Assembly: GCA_963787895.1 (NCBI GenBank)
Contig: CAWBEX010000007.1
Coordinates: 620,001 to 684,000 of the forward strand
Length of the DNA stretch: 64,000 nt
DNA from: Anderseniella sp963787895
GTDB lineage: Bacteria > Pseudomonadota > Alphaproteobacteria > Rhizobiales > Aestuariivirgaceae
Direction of reading: 5' to 3'
Position 1 is the stretch's first letter. Every line of letters starts with the position of its first letter. The notes below the pieces were generated by a model. The model saw nothing but the letters and a program-made list of their open reading frames with translations. It did not search any database and was not told the origin of the DNA. The translations under genes and the position numbers were made by a program. Shown here one piece after another: positions 24,970-33,616 of the stretch.

Positions 24970-26157
24970 CTATTTCGCCGGGGCGCCGGATCTCAAGCCC
25001 ATTTCACGCATCACCCGTTCCAGTGCTGCCAGAAACTGAGCCACTACTGCCTCATCTATCGCGCCCATCGTGCCTATGCGGAAGCCACCTGCTGGCCCGG
25101 GGCAGCCTTGCCCGTCCCAGATGACAAAACCCTTTTGGCGCAACCGTTGCAGGAAGCCTGTGATCTCGAAGTGCCCGTCGGCTGGCGGCTGGAATAGTGT
25201 AAAGTACCCGCATGTGGATACGTCCTCGCTGAGCACGGGTTGGAAGCCCAATTTCTTCATGCCAGCCAGCAACCGTTTGTGCGCACCGTGATACCGTCTC
25301 AGCCGCATCTCCGGGCCACCTTCCAGATACAGTTCCCGCAGTGCCGCTCCACATGCCGCAATTGAGTGCGCAGGCGGCGTTCCGGGAAAGCGTCCGGTCC
25401 GATGAATGCCATTCCACAGCTCAAACAGATCCAGCGCATGCGAAGGCGAGGCCATGAAGCCTTCGCCAAGCAATTCCCGGCGAACCATGATAAAGGAAAA
25501 CCCCGCCACGCCTTCCAGGCACATCCACGGCACACCAACCGTTGCATCAACGTTGCGCAAACCTGGACCAGCCGGCAGTGCGCCAAAACTCGCGCGTGTA
25601 TCGAGTATCACCTTGCATCCGCTCTGTTGGGAAACTTCTGCCAGTTCCGCAACAGGATTTGTCAAGCCGGAGCCAATATCCATCTCCAACAGGTACACGG
25701 TCTTGATGTCGGGATCGGCAGCAAGCCTGTTCTGTAATCGCTTGGCGGTTACAGGGGCCAACTCTGACCCGCCAATCAGTTCTACCGGGCGCTTGATGTG
25801 GCTGAGAATATCAAAGCACTGCCGCGCGTGAGGGCCGTGTGCGGCTATGAGCGTCTTGCGTTTGCGCCCGGTTGGCGCAAATGCGCTGACCACGCACTCC
25901 AGAGCCGCTGCGCCGGACATGTCCAGTGGAATGCAGTCATGCGTCTGCTCTGCGCTCGCCACCTCCAGAAGCTGCTCGCAAACCCTCAGTGTCATTGAAA
26001 TAAACTCTGCGTCGCGCACGCTCCAGTCGGCAAGCATGGCAAACTTTACATCGCGCGAAGTCGTTACCGGACCCGCTGTCATCAGCCACGGCATGTCCTC
26101 TTGCCCTTCCGGACCATTGAAGGTTGAGGAGAAACTGCTGACGTCGGCTTGAGCCAT
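24970..26157 (-). CDS. PhnW-like class V aminotransferase homologue lacking the catalytic lysine
   Basis: The 395-residue protein resembles 2-aminoethylphosphonate:pyruvate aminotransferase (PhnW). It starts WLMTAGPVTTSRDVKFAMLADWSVRDAEF, like PhnW LLTPGPLTTSxxVKxAM. The pyridine-N Asp is kept in VILDTRASFG. At the Schiff-base site PhnW has N-K-C-I-Q-G-V-P-G-F; here the DNA reads W-M-C-L-E-G-V-A-G-F, so Lys is replaced by Met (codon ATG). An ordinary transaminase reaction is therefore not expected. The rest of the fold, including SHALDLFELW and GGFRIGTMG, is intact, so it is not a decayed gene. It may bind PLP or substrate, or catalyse another reaction. Confidence 0.78.
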   Translation of the reverse strand: MAQADVSSFSSTFNGPEGQEDMPWLMTAGPVTTSRDVKFAMLADWSVRDAEFISMTLRVCEQLLEVASAEQTHDCIPLDMSGAAALECVVSAFAPTGRKRKTLIAAHGPHARQCFDILSHIKRPVELIGGSELAPVTAKRLQNRLAADPDIKTVYLLEMDIGSGLTNPVAELAEVSQQSGCKVILDTRASFGALPAGPGLRNVDATVGVPWMCLEGVAGFSFIMVRRELLGEGFMASPSHALDLFELWNGIHRTGRFPGTPPAHSIAACGAALRELYLEGGPEMRLRRYHGAHKRLLAGMKKLGFQPVLSEDVSTCGYFTLFQPPADGHFEITGFLQRLRQKGFVIWDGQGCPGPAGGFRIGTMGAIDEAVVAQFLAALERVMREMGLRSGAPAK

Positions 26158-26255
26158 GGATTGTGATCTGCCTCAGTACTGTGCTGAATTTGGCGGAGAC
26201 TTGCTTTAGACTCTCCGCTTGATCAGGTCAAACCGCCGTGAGTTGATGTAACAGT

Positions 26256-26966
26256 CTACAGTCGCCAGTCAATTGGTGGAAGGCTACACTTGCGGCACCA
26301 TTGTTGCGCCGTTGCAAATGGTTTGGCCTTTAAAAACGGGTGCTCCAGCCCGCTTCCTCGGGCCAGCGGCGACGGGTGTGCACACCGTATCACGCAGTGG
26401 CGCGTATCATCCAGTTCGCCGGCAGCCTGTTGGGCAAACTTGCCCCATAGCATGAAGACAATTCTTCGTTGCCCGCGGTTCAGGTGCGCCACCACTTCGC
26501 TTGCCAACTGTTGCCAGCCCAGTGTCTTGTGCGAATTGGCAAGGCCTGCCTCCACGGTGAGTGTACAATTGAGCAGCAGCACACCGGAACGTGCCCATGG
26601 TGTCAGGTCGCCGCTTTCCGGCGCGGCACTGCCCAGATCGTTTGTCAGGCTCTGAAAGATTGTTTTGAGCGAACCAGGCAACCGCCGGGAACGATTGGCA
26701 ACCGAAAATGCCAGTCCATGCGCATCGCCCGGTGTAGGGTAGGGGTCTTGTCCTAGAATGACCGCGCGTACCTTGTCAGGCGGAGTGAGGGTTAGGGCAT
26801 TGAACACGTCAACCGCGCGAGGCAACACCTCAGCGCCTGCTGCAATGCGCTCGTCAACCAGGCGCCCGACTGTCAGGGCAGCTTCGCGAGAGAAAAACTC
26901 AAGCTCACCCCACGGGCCGTTTGCGGCGTTGCGGCAGGCGTCGGCAAAGCTGCGTTCATTCGGCAT
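26256..26966 (-). CDS. ung: Uracil-DNA glycosylase, family 1
   Basis: The 236-residue enzyme has the family-1 UDG motifs: water-activating loop GQDPYPTPGDAHGLAFS, LLLNCTLTVEAGLANSH, and the Leu-intercalation loop HPSPLARGSG. It removes uracil from DNA to start base-excision repair. The ATG at 26966 has an AGGAC ribosome site. Family length is typical. It is transcribed toward the aminotransferase homologue and has no functional link to its neighbours. Confidence 0.93.
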   Translation of the reverse strand: MPNERSFADACRNAANGPWGELEFFSREAALTVGRLVDERIAAGAEVLPRAVDVFNALTLTPPDKVRAVILGQDPYPTPGDAHGLAFSVANRSRRLPGSLKTIFQSLTNDLGSAAPESGDLTPWARSGVLLLNCTLTVEAGLANSHKTLGWQQLASEVVAHLNRGQRRIVFMLWGKFAQQAAGELDDTRHCVIRCAHPSPLARGSGLEHPFLKAKPFATAQQWCRKCSLPPIDWRL

Positions 26967-27088
26967 TCTTATTTCAGTCCTCGAAGTATTTTCACTAGCA
27001 GTGGAAACATGCGGCAAGACATGGTAATCGAATTGTTAAGGCCCGTCGCAGGCGGTGTTTTCATACTTGAGGCTAGAGGGATTTTTCC

Positions 27089-27841
27089 ATGAAACCAGTA
27101 GTGATCATGGTTGGTGCTGACAAGGGCGGTGTTGGCAAGACAACCATTTCGCGTGTGCTTCTTGACTACTTGCACCGCAACAACGTACTCGCCCGGGCAT
27201 TCGATACCGAAAATCCGCGAGGCACGCTACACCGCTTCTACCCTGGCATCACTGAGATCATCGATTTGCACAATGTAGCAGATCAGATGAAAGTGCTGGA
27301 TACACTGGAGACGGCAAAGGTTCCTGTAACCATTGTAGACCTGAAGGCGGGCAACCTGTCCTATGCGCTGGATACGTTCGAGAAAATCGGAGTTCTCCAG
27401 GCAGCACGCGACGGCGTCTTCGAAATGGGCCTGATCCACGTGGTTGGCCCGGCAATCGCCTCGCTTGACGAATTGCAGGAAGTGACCAAGTACGTCGAAG
27501 GTATCGACTACGTCGTGGCACGCAATTTCATCAATGAAACCAACTTCTTCGAGTGGGATGAAAAGACCTACAAGCGCTACTTCTCAAACGTCAATGAAGC
27601 GCGCGAGATCGTCATACCGAAGCTAAACGAGATGGCGGCCGAGCAGGTTGACCTTGCTGATGTGACCTACAAGAACTTTGTTGATAACAAGGATGCGGAA
27701 GGCAAGCCGGCCAACTTCTCGTTCGTATTGCGTGGCTACGTGAAGAAGTGGTGTTCTGACCTGGATGGCGAGTTCGACCAGCTCAGACTCATTCAGATGC
27801 TCAAGACGGGCGGTTCCGGCGGCAAGAAGCCCAAGGGCTGA
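27089..27841 (+). CDS. ParA/MinD-like P-loop ATPase, canonical copy
   Basis: The 250-residue protein has a deviant Walker A with the ParA/MinD signature lysine (GADKGGVGKTT, residues 9-19), then DTENPRGTLHRFYP and VTIVDLKAGN (Walker B-like). The C-terminal half (FEWDEKTYKRYFSNVNEAREIVIPKLNEM) is not standard ParA. It shares with the gene at 28060 the motif D-x-[ED]-x-P-R-G-x3-[KR]-F-Y-P and Q-M-x3-D-T. AGAGGGA lies about 8 bp before the ATG. No parB, minC or septum genes are adjacent. The function is unknown; it may move or sort a cargo rather than a plasmid. Confidence 0.78.
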   Translation: MKPVVIMVGADKGGVGKTTISRVLLDYLHRNNVLARAFDTENPRGTLHRFYPGITEIIDLHNVADQMKVLDTLETAKVPVTIVDLKAGNLSYALDTFEKIGVLQAARDGVFEMGLIHVVGPAIASLDELQEVTKYVEGIDYVVARNFINETNFFEWDEKTYKRYFSNVNEAREIVIPKLNEMAAEQVDLADVTYKNFVDNKDAEGKPANFSFVLRGYVKKWCSDLDGEFDQLRLIQMLKTGGSGGKKPKG

Positions 27842-27880
27842 CCCAGTAGTCACCGGTACGAAAGCATTGCTTACATAATT

Positions 27881-27918
27881 GGGCCCGGCAGGTTTGCTTG
27901 CTGTCGGGCCCGGTTTTT
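27881..27918 (+). terminator. Rho-independent terminator between the two ATPase genes
   Basis: GGGCCCGGCAG and CTGTCGGGCCC form an 11-bp stem (one G-U) with a 9-base loop, followed by GGTTTTTG. The two related ATPases are therefore separate transcription units, although only about 220 bp lie between them. Confidence 0.88.
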
Positions 27919-28059
27919 GATGTCGGCGTTGGCCGTGTCATAGGCTTCATGCCAGTGATTTCTGGTAAACTGCGCTTGCGCCATTGACCGGGTTTGCGAT
28001 TCGCACGGAACCAATAGCCAAGTGCAGCAGATTTTGAGTTGCTCGGGGAAGGGCATCAA

Positions 28060-28791
28060 TTGAACAAGCGTGTTGCAAACAGAATTATCGTTGTGTGCTC
28101 GGATGAAGCACGTAACGGCAAGACTCTGACTGCACGTCTGTTCACCGAGAGCCTGTTGATGAATGGTTCTGATCCCTTCGTCTTTGACTGTGATGAACCG
28201 CGCGGCCGCATCGGCAAATTCTATCCCGATCGCTCCAGCCATGTTGATGTCGAAAAAACCAGTGGCCAGATGCGCATGTTCGATACTGTGCTGGCGGAAC
28301 CTTCGCGCGACTATATTGTAGATCTGCCAGCGCATGGCCTCGATCCGTTCTTTACCGTGATTGACAACCTGGACTTCATCAATGCAGCCCATGATGCAGG
28401 CACCGAACTGGTGATTGCCTTTGTGTTGGATCAGACAGCAACGTCGGTCATGACGGCACGGGACCTGCGCGGAGCCTTCTCGACCGAGAGCTTCTATCTC
28501 ATAAGAAATGCGTGGAATGCCAGCCCACTTACCACCCGTCAGGCGCGGGAGGTTTACGAGGAAATCGAGCCCGATGCCGTGTTTCGCTTACCGCTGGTTG
28601 ACAGGGAGGCGATGGCGGTGGCCGAGGAGGCGCCATTCTCCTTTGCCCGCTTCAGTGAGGGCAAATATCCGGGCATGTCGCCGATAATCCGGCTGCGCTT
28701 GAGATCTTTCCTGTCTGAAGTCATGTCGCAATTCAGCAGCGAGGATCTGAAGCTGGATCTGGGGTCATTGAAGCAGATGGGGCTGATCTGA
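28060..28791 (+). CDS. ParA/MinD-like ATPase paralogue with degenerate signature P-loop
   Basis: The 243-residue protein is a distant paralogue of the gene at 27089. It keeps GKT of Walker A, but its P-loop reads CSDEARNGKTLT, so the signature lysine position of KGGxGKT carries Glu. Shared motifs are DCDEPRGRIGKFYP and QMRMFDTVLAEPSRDYIVDLPA. The start is taken as TTG 28060, with GGGGAAGGG upstream; TTG 28039 is the alternative. Without the signature Lys, dimer-dependent hydrolysis should be changed, so it may be a regulatory partner. The function is unknown. It is convergent with the gene at 28801 (9 bp). Confidence 0.72.
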   Translation: MNKRVANRIIVVCSDEARNGKTLTARLFTESLLMNGSDPFVFDCDEPRGRIGKFYPDRSSHVDVEKTSGQMRMFDTVLAEPSRDYIVDLPAHGLDPFFTVIDNLDFINAAHDAGTELVIAFVLDQTATSVMTARDLRGAFSTESFYLIRNAWNASPLTTRQAREVYEEIEPDAVFRLPLVDREAMAVAEEAPFSFARFSEGKYPGMSPIIRLRLRSFLSEVMSQFSSEDLKLDLGSLKQMGLI

Positions 28792-28800
28792 AGCGGAGCG

Positions 28801-29250
28801 CTATTTCAGGGAAATAACCATGCCACCGGCATCGAGCGAAGCATCCAGCCCCTTTTGTTCGCCCCACAACACAAGACGTACCCCGCGCTGGTTCACAAGT
28901 ACAAGGTTCTGCCCGCCGCCTTTTACCGCCACAACCGAAGCCTGCGCGCTGACATACGTCCCTTCAATGTCCTCAAGCTGACCTAGATTGTAGACTTCGC
29001 CGCGCATGGTTGCAAAGGAAGCCCCGATGGTCAGCCCGACCCGCAGGCCATTGATTTCGATTTCTGCCTGCCGCCCATTGTAGAACAACTGGCCTTCACC
29101 GCGCGACACGCCAACCACGAAGCCGACTTTGCTGATTGTCATTTCAATGACGGCATTGTCAGCAGCCTTCAGTTTGCCGCCGGGAACCGCCATCAGCAGA
29201 ACCACGCTCAGCACCGTCAGCAGGGCAGTAGGAAATTTGCGCCTGATCAT
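28801..29250 (-). CDS. Small secreted protein, conserved-looking, unknown function
   Basis: The 149-residue precursor has a Sec signal peptide at about residues 1-29 (TALLTVLSVVLLMAVPGG, cleavage near KAADN). The mature part is Gly/Val-rich beta-type sequence: ISKVGFVVGVSRGEGQLFYNG, INGLRVGLTIGASFATMRGEVYNL, then GLDASLDAGGMVISLK at the end. It looks like a family of small periplasmic proteins of unknown role, but I cannot name the family with certainty. The ATG at 29250 has GAGTGAGG upstream. It is divergent from the SDR gene. Confidence 0.7.
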   Translation of the reverse strand: MIRRKFPTALLTVLSVVLLMAVPGGKLKAADNAVIEMTISKVGFVVGVSRGEGQLFYNGRQAEIEINGLRVGLTIGASFATMRGEVYNLGQLEDIEGTYVSAQASVVAVKGGGQNLVLVNQRGVRLVLWGEQKGLDASLDAGGMVISLK

Positions 29251-29396
29251 TGCGGCCTCACTCTTGAAAATGATGCGAATACTGTTGAACCTGATAGGCA
29301 TGAATTGCGGCCAAGTGTAGACGCGAACCCGCATGAAATGCACTATCGAATTTGTCCCCGCGCAACTGGCGCGTCACGTAACATTGAAAGTCCTGA

Positions 29397-30140
29397 ATGT
29401 TTGATCTTGAAGGTAAAGTTGCTTGCGTTACCGGCGCAAGTTCGGGTCTGGGCCAGATCATGGCAAATGCCTTGTTGGCTGGCGGCGCGCGTGTTGTCGG
29501 TGTGGCGCGCAGGCAAGACGCTCTGAGCGCGTGGGCGCAGCAACAGGGCAAACTTGCGGCTTATGCCGTGTCAGACCTCGGCAACGTCGAAGATTACAAT
29601 CAGCTTGCCGCCGGCATAGAAAGTCATTTCGGGCCGCCCGACATACTGGTGAACGCAGCAGGCATCAACTTGCGCCAATCCGCCGACACTGTGACGCTTG
29701 AGGGCTGGCAGCAGACACTCAATCTGAACCTGACAGTGCCGTTCTTTCTGGCGCAGGCACTTGTCCCGGCCATGAAGCAGAAGGGTTGGGGCCGCATAGT
29801 CAATATTGCCTCGCTGCAAACCTGGCGGGCGTTTGCTAACGGCATTGCCTATGGCGCATCAAAGGCCGGAGTAGGGCAACTTACGCGTGCCATGGCCGAA
29901 GCTTGGTCGCCACATGGCATTACCGCAAATGCGTTGGCACCAGGATTTTTCAAGACCGAGCTGACAGGACCTGTCTTCGCTGATGAAGCGCTTTCCAACC
30001 AACATGCCAGGCAAACTTGCATCGGGCGAAACGGCGAGCCCGGTGATATTGCCGGGCCGGTCGTGTTCTTGTGCAGCGAAGCGTCTGGCTATGTTACAGG
30101 TCAGGTGCTGAGTGTTGATGGGGGTTACACCGCGAAATGA
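29397..30140 (+). CDS. Short-chain dehydrogenase/reductase, sugar-acid type
   Basis: The 247-residue classical SDR has the NAD(P) motif TGASSGLG (residues 10-17), NAAG at about 86-89, catalytic Ser in NIASLQ and the YGASK active-site Tyr-Lys. The C-terminal SVDGGYTAK end is normal. It is closest in style to gluconate 5-dehydrogenase or 2-deoxygluconate 3-dehydrogenase. Its stop overlaps the next alcohol dehydrogenase by 4 bp (ATGA), so the pair probably catalyses consecutive polyol or aldonate oxidations. The substrate is inferred. Confidence 0.88.
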   Translation: MFDLEGKVACVTGASSGLGQIMANALLAGGARVVGVARRQDALSAWAQQQGKLAAYAVSDLGNVEDYNQLAAGIESHFGPPDILVNAAGINLRQSADTVTLEGWQQTLNLNLTVPFFLAQALVPAMKQKGWGRIVNIASLQTWRAFANGIAYGASKAGVGQLTRAMAEAWSPHGITANALAPGFFKTELTGPVFADEALSNQHARQTCIGRNGEPGDIAGPVVFLCSEASGYVTGQVLSVDGGYTAK

Positions 30141-31126
30141 AAGCGCTTGTTTATACCGCTGAAAAGACTCTGCAATTCAAGGATGTTGATGGGCCTCGGC
30201 CGAACCCGGGTGACGCGTTGATCAAGGTGCGCAGCGTCGGCATCTGCGGATCTGACATGCACGCCTGGGCCGGCCATGATGAACGTCGTCCTGCGCCATT
30301 GATATTGGGGCATGAGGCGGCAGGCGACATTGTCGGCTTTGGTGGGGCTGTGAGGCGTGTAACCGTAAACCCTTTGGTCACCTGTGGTGAATGCGACGCC
30401 TGCAGGACGGGGCGGGACAACTTGTGTGCAACTCGCCAGATCATCTCCATGCCGCCGCGCGAAGGCGCCTTTGCCGAGTTGCTGGCCATGCCGGAGAAAA
30501 ATCTCGTGACGGTTCCGGACAATGTTCCGTTTGAAAAAGCAGCACTTGCCGAACCATTGGCGTGCGGCTGGCATGCGGTTCGTCTCGCCAAGGCGCATCT
30601 GGGCGGCGACCTGTCGCAAGTGAGGTGTGTGGTGATGGGTGGGGGCGCCATCGGGCTGGGTGCTGCACTGGCTTTTCGTGCCCAGGGTGGCAAGGCCGTG
30701 ACCGTTGTCGAGCCGAATGCAGCTCGGCGGGACAGGATCGCCAGCAGCGACGACATTGAATGCGTGTCACAGTTTGATCCGGACCCGCAACATGCCCCTC
30801 ATATGGTGATAGACGGCGTTGGCATTGAAGTCACCCGCAAGACTGCCAGCAAACTGGTCAAGCCAGGCGGGCTTATCATGCACATTGGACTGGGCAGTGC
30901 CGAAGGCGGGTTGGATATCCGGCGCATGACCCTGCAGGAAATCACATTCACCGGCACCTACACCTACACAATGGCGGATTTCAAGGCGACGGCAGACGCC
31001 ATCTTTACCGGCAAGCTGGGTAAACTTTCCTGGATTGAGAAGCGGCCATTGGCTGATGGCGCCGCTGCCTTTCGCGACATTGCCGAGGGCAGGGCTGCAG
31101 CACCCAAGATAGTGCTGCAACCCTAG
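30137..31126 (+). CDS. Zinc-dependent alcohol/polyol dehydrogenase (MDR family)
   Basis: The 329-residue medium-chain dehydrogenase has the catalytic zinc segment GICGSDMHAWAGHDERRPAPLILGHEAAG. The structural zinc cysteines are in CGECDACRTGRDNLC, and the Rossmann motif is MGGGAIGLGAALAF. Relatives act on L-idonate, sorbitol, threonine or galactitol. It is translationally coupled to the SDR, which suggests an idonate/gluconate-like two-step pathway. It ends 3 bp from the convergent TRAP permease stop. Confidence 0.88.
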   Translation: MKALVYTAEKTLQFKDVDGPRPNPGDALIKVRSVGICGSDMHAWAGHDERRPAPLILGHEAAGDIVGFGGAVRRVTVNPLVTCGECDACRTGRDNLCATRQIISMPPREGAFAELLAMPEKNLVTVPDNVPFEKAALAEPLACGWHAVRLAKAHLGGDLSQVRCVVMGGGAIGLGAALAFRAQGGKAVTVVEPNAARRDRIASSDDIECVSQFDPDPQHAPHMVIDGVGIEVTRKTASKLVKPGGLIMHIGLGSAEGGLDIRRMTLQEITFTGTYTYTMADFKATADAIFTGKLGKLSWIEKRPLADGAAAFRDIAEGRAAAPKIVLQP

Positions 31127-31129
31127 TTG

Positions 31130-33479
31130 CTACTGGCCGGGTGTCTTCCAGCCTTCGTAACTGAAGAATGATGGCGCGTTGTCCCAGCCCATCGACAGGA
31201 CATCACCGAACCAAAGCGCAAAACCGGGGAAGATGAAGATCATGGCCAGGCCAAGTACCTGGATACACATGAACTGCATCATGCCGAGGTAAATGTCCTT
31301 GAGATCCCACTCCGGCACCACGCCTTTGAGGAAGTAGGCAGACAATGCCACCGGCGGTGACAGCCAGGCAGTTTGCAGGTTCACCGCAACCAGGATGGCA
31401 AACCATGTCAGGTTGACCCCGAGGCTTGAGAGCAAGGGCACAAGGATGGGCACGATGATCAGCACGATCGGCACCCATTCAAGCGGCCAGCCCAGCAGGA
31501 ACACCAGCGCCATGACAAAGATCAGCATCGCCATGGTTGAAAGTTCCATGGAGAGCAGGACTTCGGTCAGGAATTTCGGCGTGCCGAGGTTTGAGAAGAC
31601 AGCACCAAAGAAATTGGATGCGGCCACCAGGAACATGATCAGTACGGTGATTTCCAGCGTTTTGATCAACGCGTCATAGAAGTTGCCAAGCTTGAACTTG
31701 CCATATCCAACTGACAGCAGGATGGCACCAAGCGCACCGCAGGCCGATGCTTCAGCAGGTGTCGCCCAGCCGGCAAGGATCGAACCCAGCGCAAAGGCAA
31801 TCAGGATAGTCGGCGGCACCAGCCCCATGAAGAATTCGTACCACAGGTCCGAGAAGTAGAAGCCGCCGGGCTTCGTTTTGCGCGTCCAGTTATAGATTGC
31901 ATACATCACACCAATCCAGGCTATCGGTGCGAGCAGGCCTGCAAGCGGAAACACCGCCAGTTGACCGGTGGCACCGGCCACAATAAGCCAGACCAGTATG
32001 CCTATGCCGGTGCCGACACCTGCGACTTCCGCCAGATAATACGGCGAAGTGTCAGGTTGCTCGTCTGGCGGAAGTATTGGCCCCAGCTTGGGATTGATCC
32101 AGCAGCGTATCAAGGCATAGAGGATGTAGAGCACTGCAAGCAGAATGCCGGGAATGATGGCGGCACGGAACAGGTCCGTTACCGGGATCTGCAGCACCGG
32201 GCCCATCACGATCAGCATGATGGATGGCGGGATCAGGATGCCCAAGTGTACCGCCAGCGGTGATGGTGCCTGCGGCAAGGCGAACGTCATAGCCGGACTT
32301 GTTCATGGTCTTTGCGGCCATGATGCCAAGAATGGTGACGGAAGCGCCAACGATGCCGGTGGCGGCGGCAAAGATCATGGAAACGAACAGCACGGCGATG
32401 TACAGCGCGCCGCGTGTGCGCGACATCATCAACTGCACTGATCTGAACAGCCGCTCCATCAGACCTGCCTGTTCCATCATGATGCCCATGAAGATGAACA
32501 GCGGCACCGCCACAAGCTGATCGTCCAGCATGGTCGAATTCACTTGCAGCGTCATAAGGAAGAAGGTGACGGAGCTGTTGGTGGCCCACGCCCCAAAGGT
32601 GAAGGCCAGGAAAATCAGTGTGAAGGAAATCGGGAAGCCAACGAAGATTGCAAACAACATTGCGGCCAGCATGAACAGACCGATTGTTGCCTTGTCGAAG
32701 TTGAACAGGCCGGTGGCTTGCGTCGCTGTATCCCACCAGTCGCCAAACGGCACACCTTTGCCAAAGAAGGTTGTGGCAAAAATGACGGCAAGAATGACCA
32801 GGTAAACTGGCATAAAACGCACGAAAATCCGCTCGCGTTCCTTGCCCATCTGGTAGAAGGCCCGGAACAGCTCCGGAATGCCTTGAAGCATCAACAGGAA
32901 TGCACCAACTGGCATGGCAAGTCTCGCCGGCCACAGTATGGGTGCCCAGGTTGAGTCCATGGTGGTCTCACCGCTTTGGAATGAGTCCCACCAGTAGTCA
33001 GCCGAAGACCAGAAGAACAGCAGCATGGCCGGAAAATAGAACGCGAGATAGAGCGTTGCATCAACCGTGGCCTGCGTCTTTGGCGTCCAGTTGCGAAACA
33101 GGAAGTCGGCACGGATATGGACACCGCGCATCAAAGCGTAACCCGCTCCGATCATGAACAGCACGCCACCAGTCATGCGCGATAGGTCATATGCCCAAAG
33201 CGTTGGCCCAAGACCCCACGCGATGGCTGTGTCGTTCATGCCCCATCCTGTCAGTGTTCCAAACAGGGTGCGCGAGGTCACCTCAAATACCATGATGAAT
33301 ATCAAGGGTACAAGCAGCAGGCAGATGATCCTGCCAGCCCACAGGTTCATCACGTCAATGAACGCTGTTATGGGTCTTTGCCACGGCGTCATGTCCTCCG
33401 GCGTCTGGCCTGGTTCTTCTGCCCGGCGTTCGGCGATCAGTTCGTCAGTGATATCGAGTTCACCAATTTCTTCTGCCAT
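31130..33479 (-). pseudogene. TRAP transporter fused DctQM permease, interrupted by a +1 frameshift
   Basis: Read with one correction this is a 782-residue fused small-plus-large TRAP permease. The first frame (from ATG 33479, GGGAGGGG site) carries DctQ (about residues 25-210) and the start of DctM, up to TITAGGTLG. The second frame continues at once with ILIPPSIMLIVMGPVLQIP and runs to the stop at 31130. The break is at 32241-32243, where the reverse strand reads CTTGGGCATC and CTTGGCATC would restore the frame. This is a single extra G in a short G-run. Nothing else is damaged, so a sequencing or assembly error, or a very recent mutation, is as likely as a true pseudogene. Confidence 0.85.
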
Positions 33480-33574
33480 GGCGTCACCCCTCCCAGAGTG
33501 TATATGTGCGATCTTTTCGATCCTTGTGCGAAATGACCGTCCTCGGTTCAGGCCGGCCATTGCGGACAGGGATG

Positions 33575-33606
33575 TTGTGGGCACTCCCGTCGAGGAATGC
33601 CCACAA
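33575..33606 (-). promoter_or_regulatory. Hairpin between dctP and the permease gene
   Basis: TTGTGGGCA and TGCCCACAA form a perfect 9-bp stem with a 14-base loop, 10 bp after the dctP stop in the direction of transcription. No T-run follows on that strand, so it probably attenuates or stabilises rather than fully terminates. Confidence 0.6.
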
Positions 33607-33616
33607 TTTTGGTCAA

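Noticed and set aside
27089..28791. Plasmid partition locus
   Set aside because: No parB, parS-like repeats, rep gene or iterons are present, and the C-terminal halves are not standard ParA.
32287..32934. Separate 215-codon gene opposite the TRAP permease frame
   Set aside because: It is a shadow of the DctQ/DctM region, with no ribosome site and Trp/His/Arg-rich sequence.
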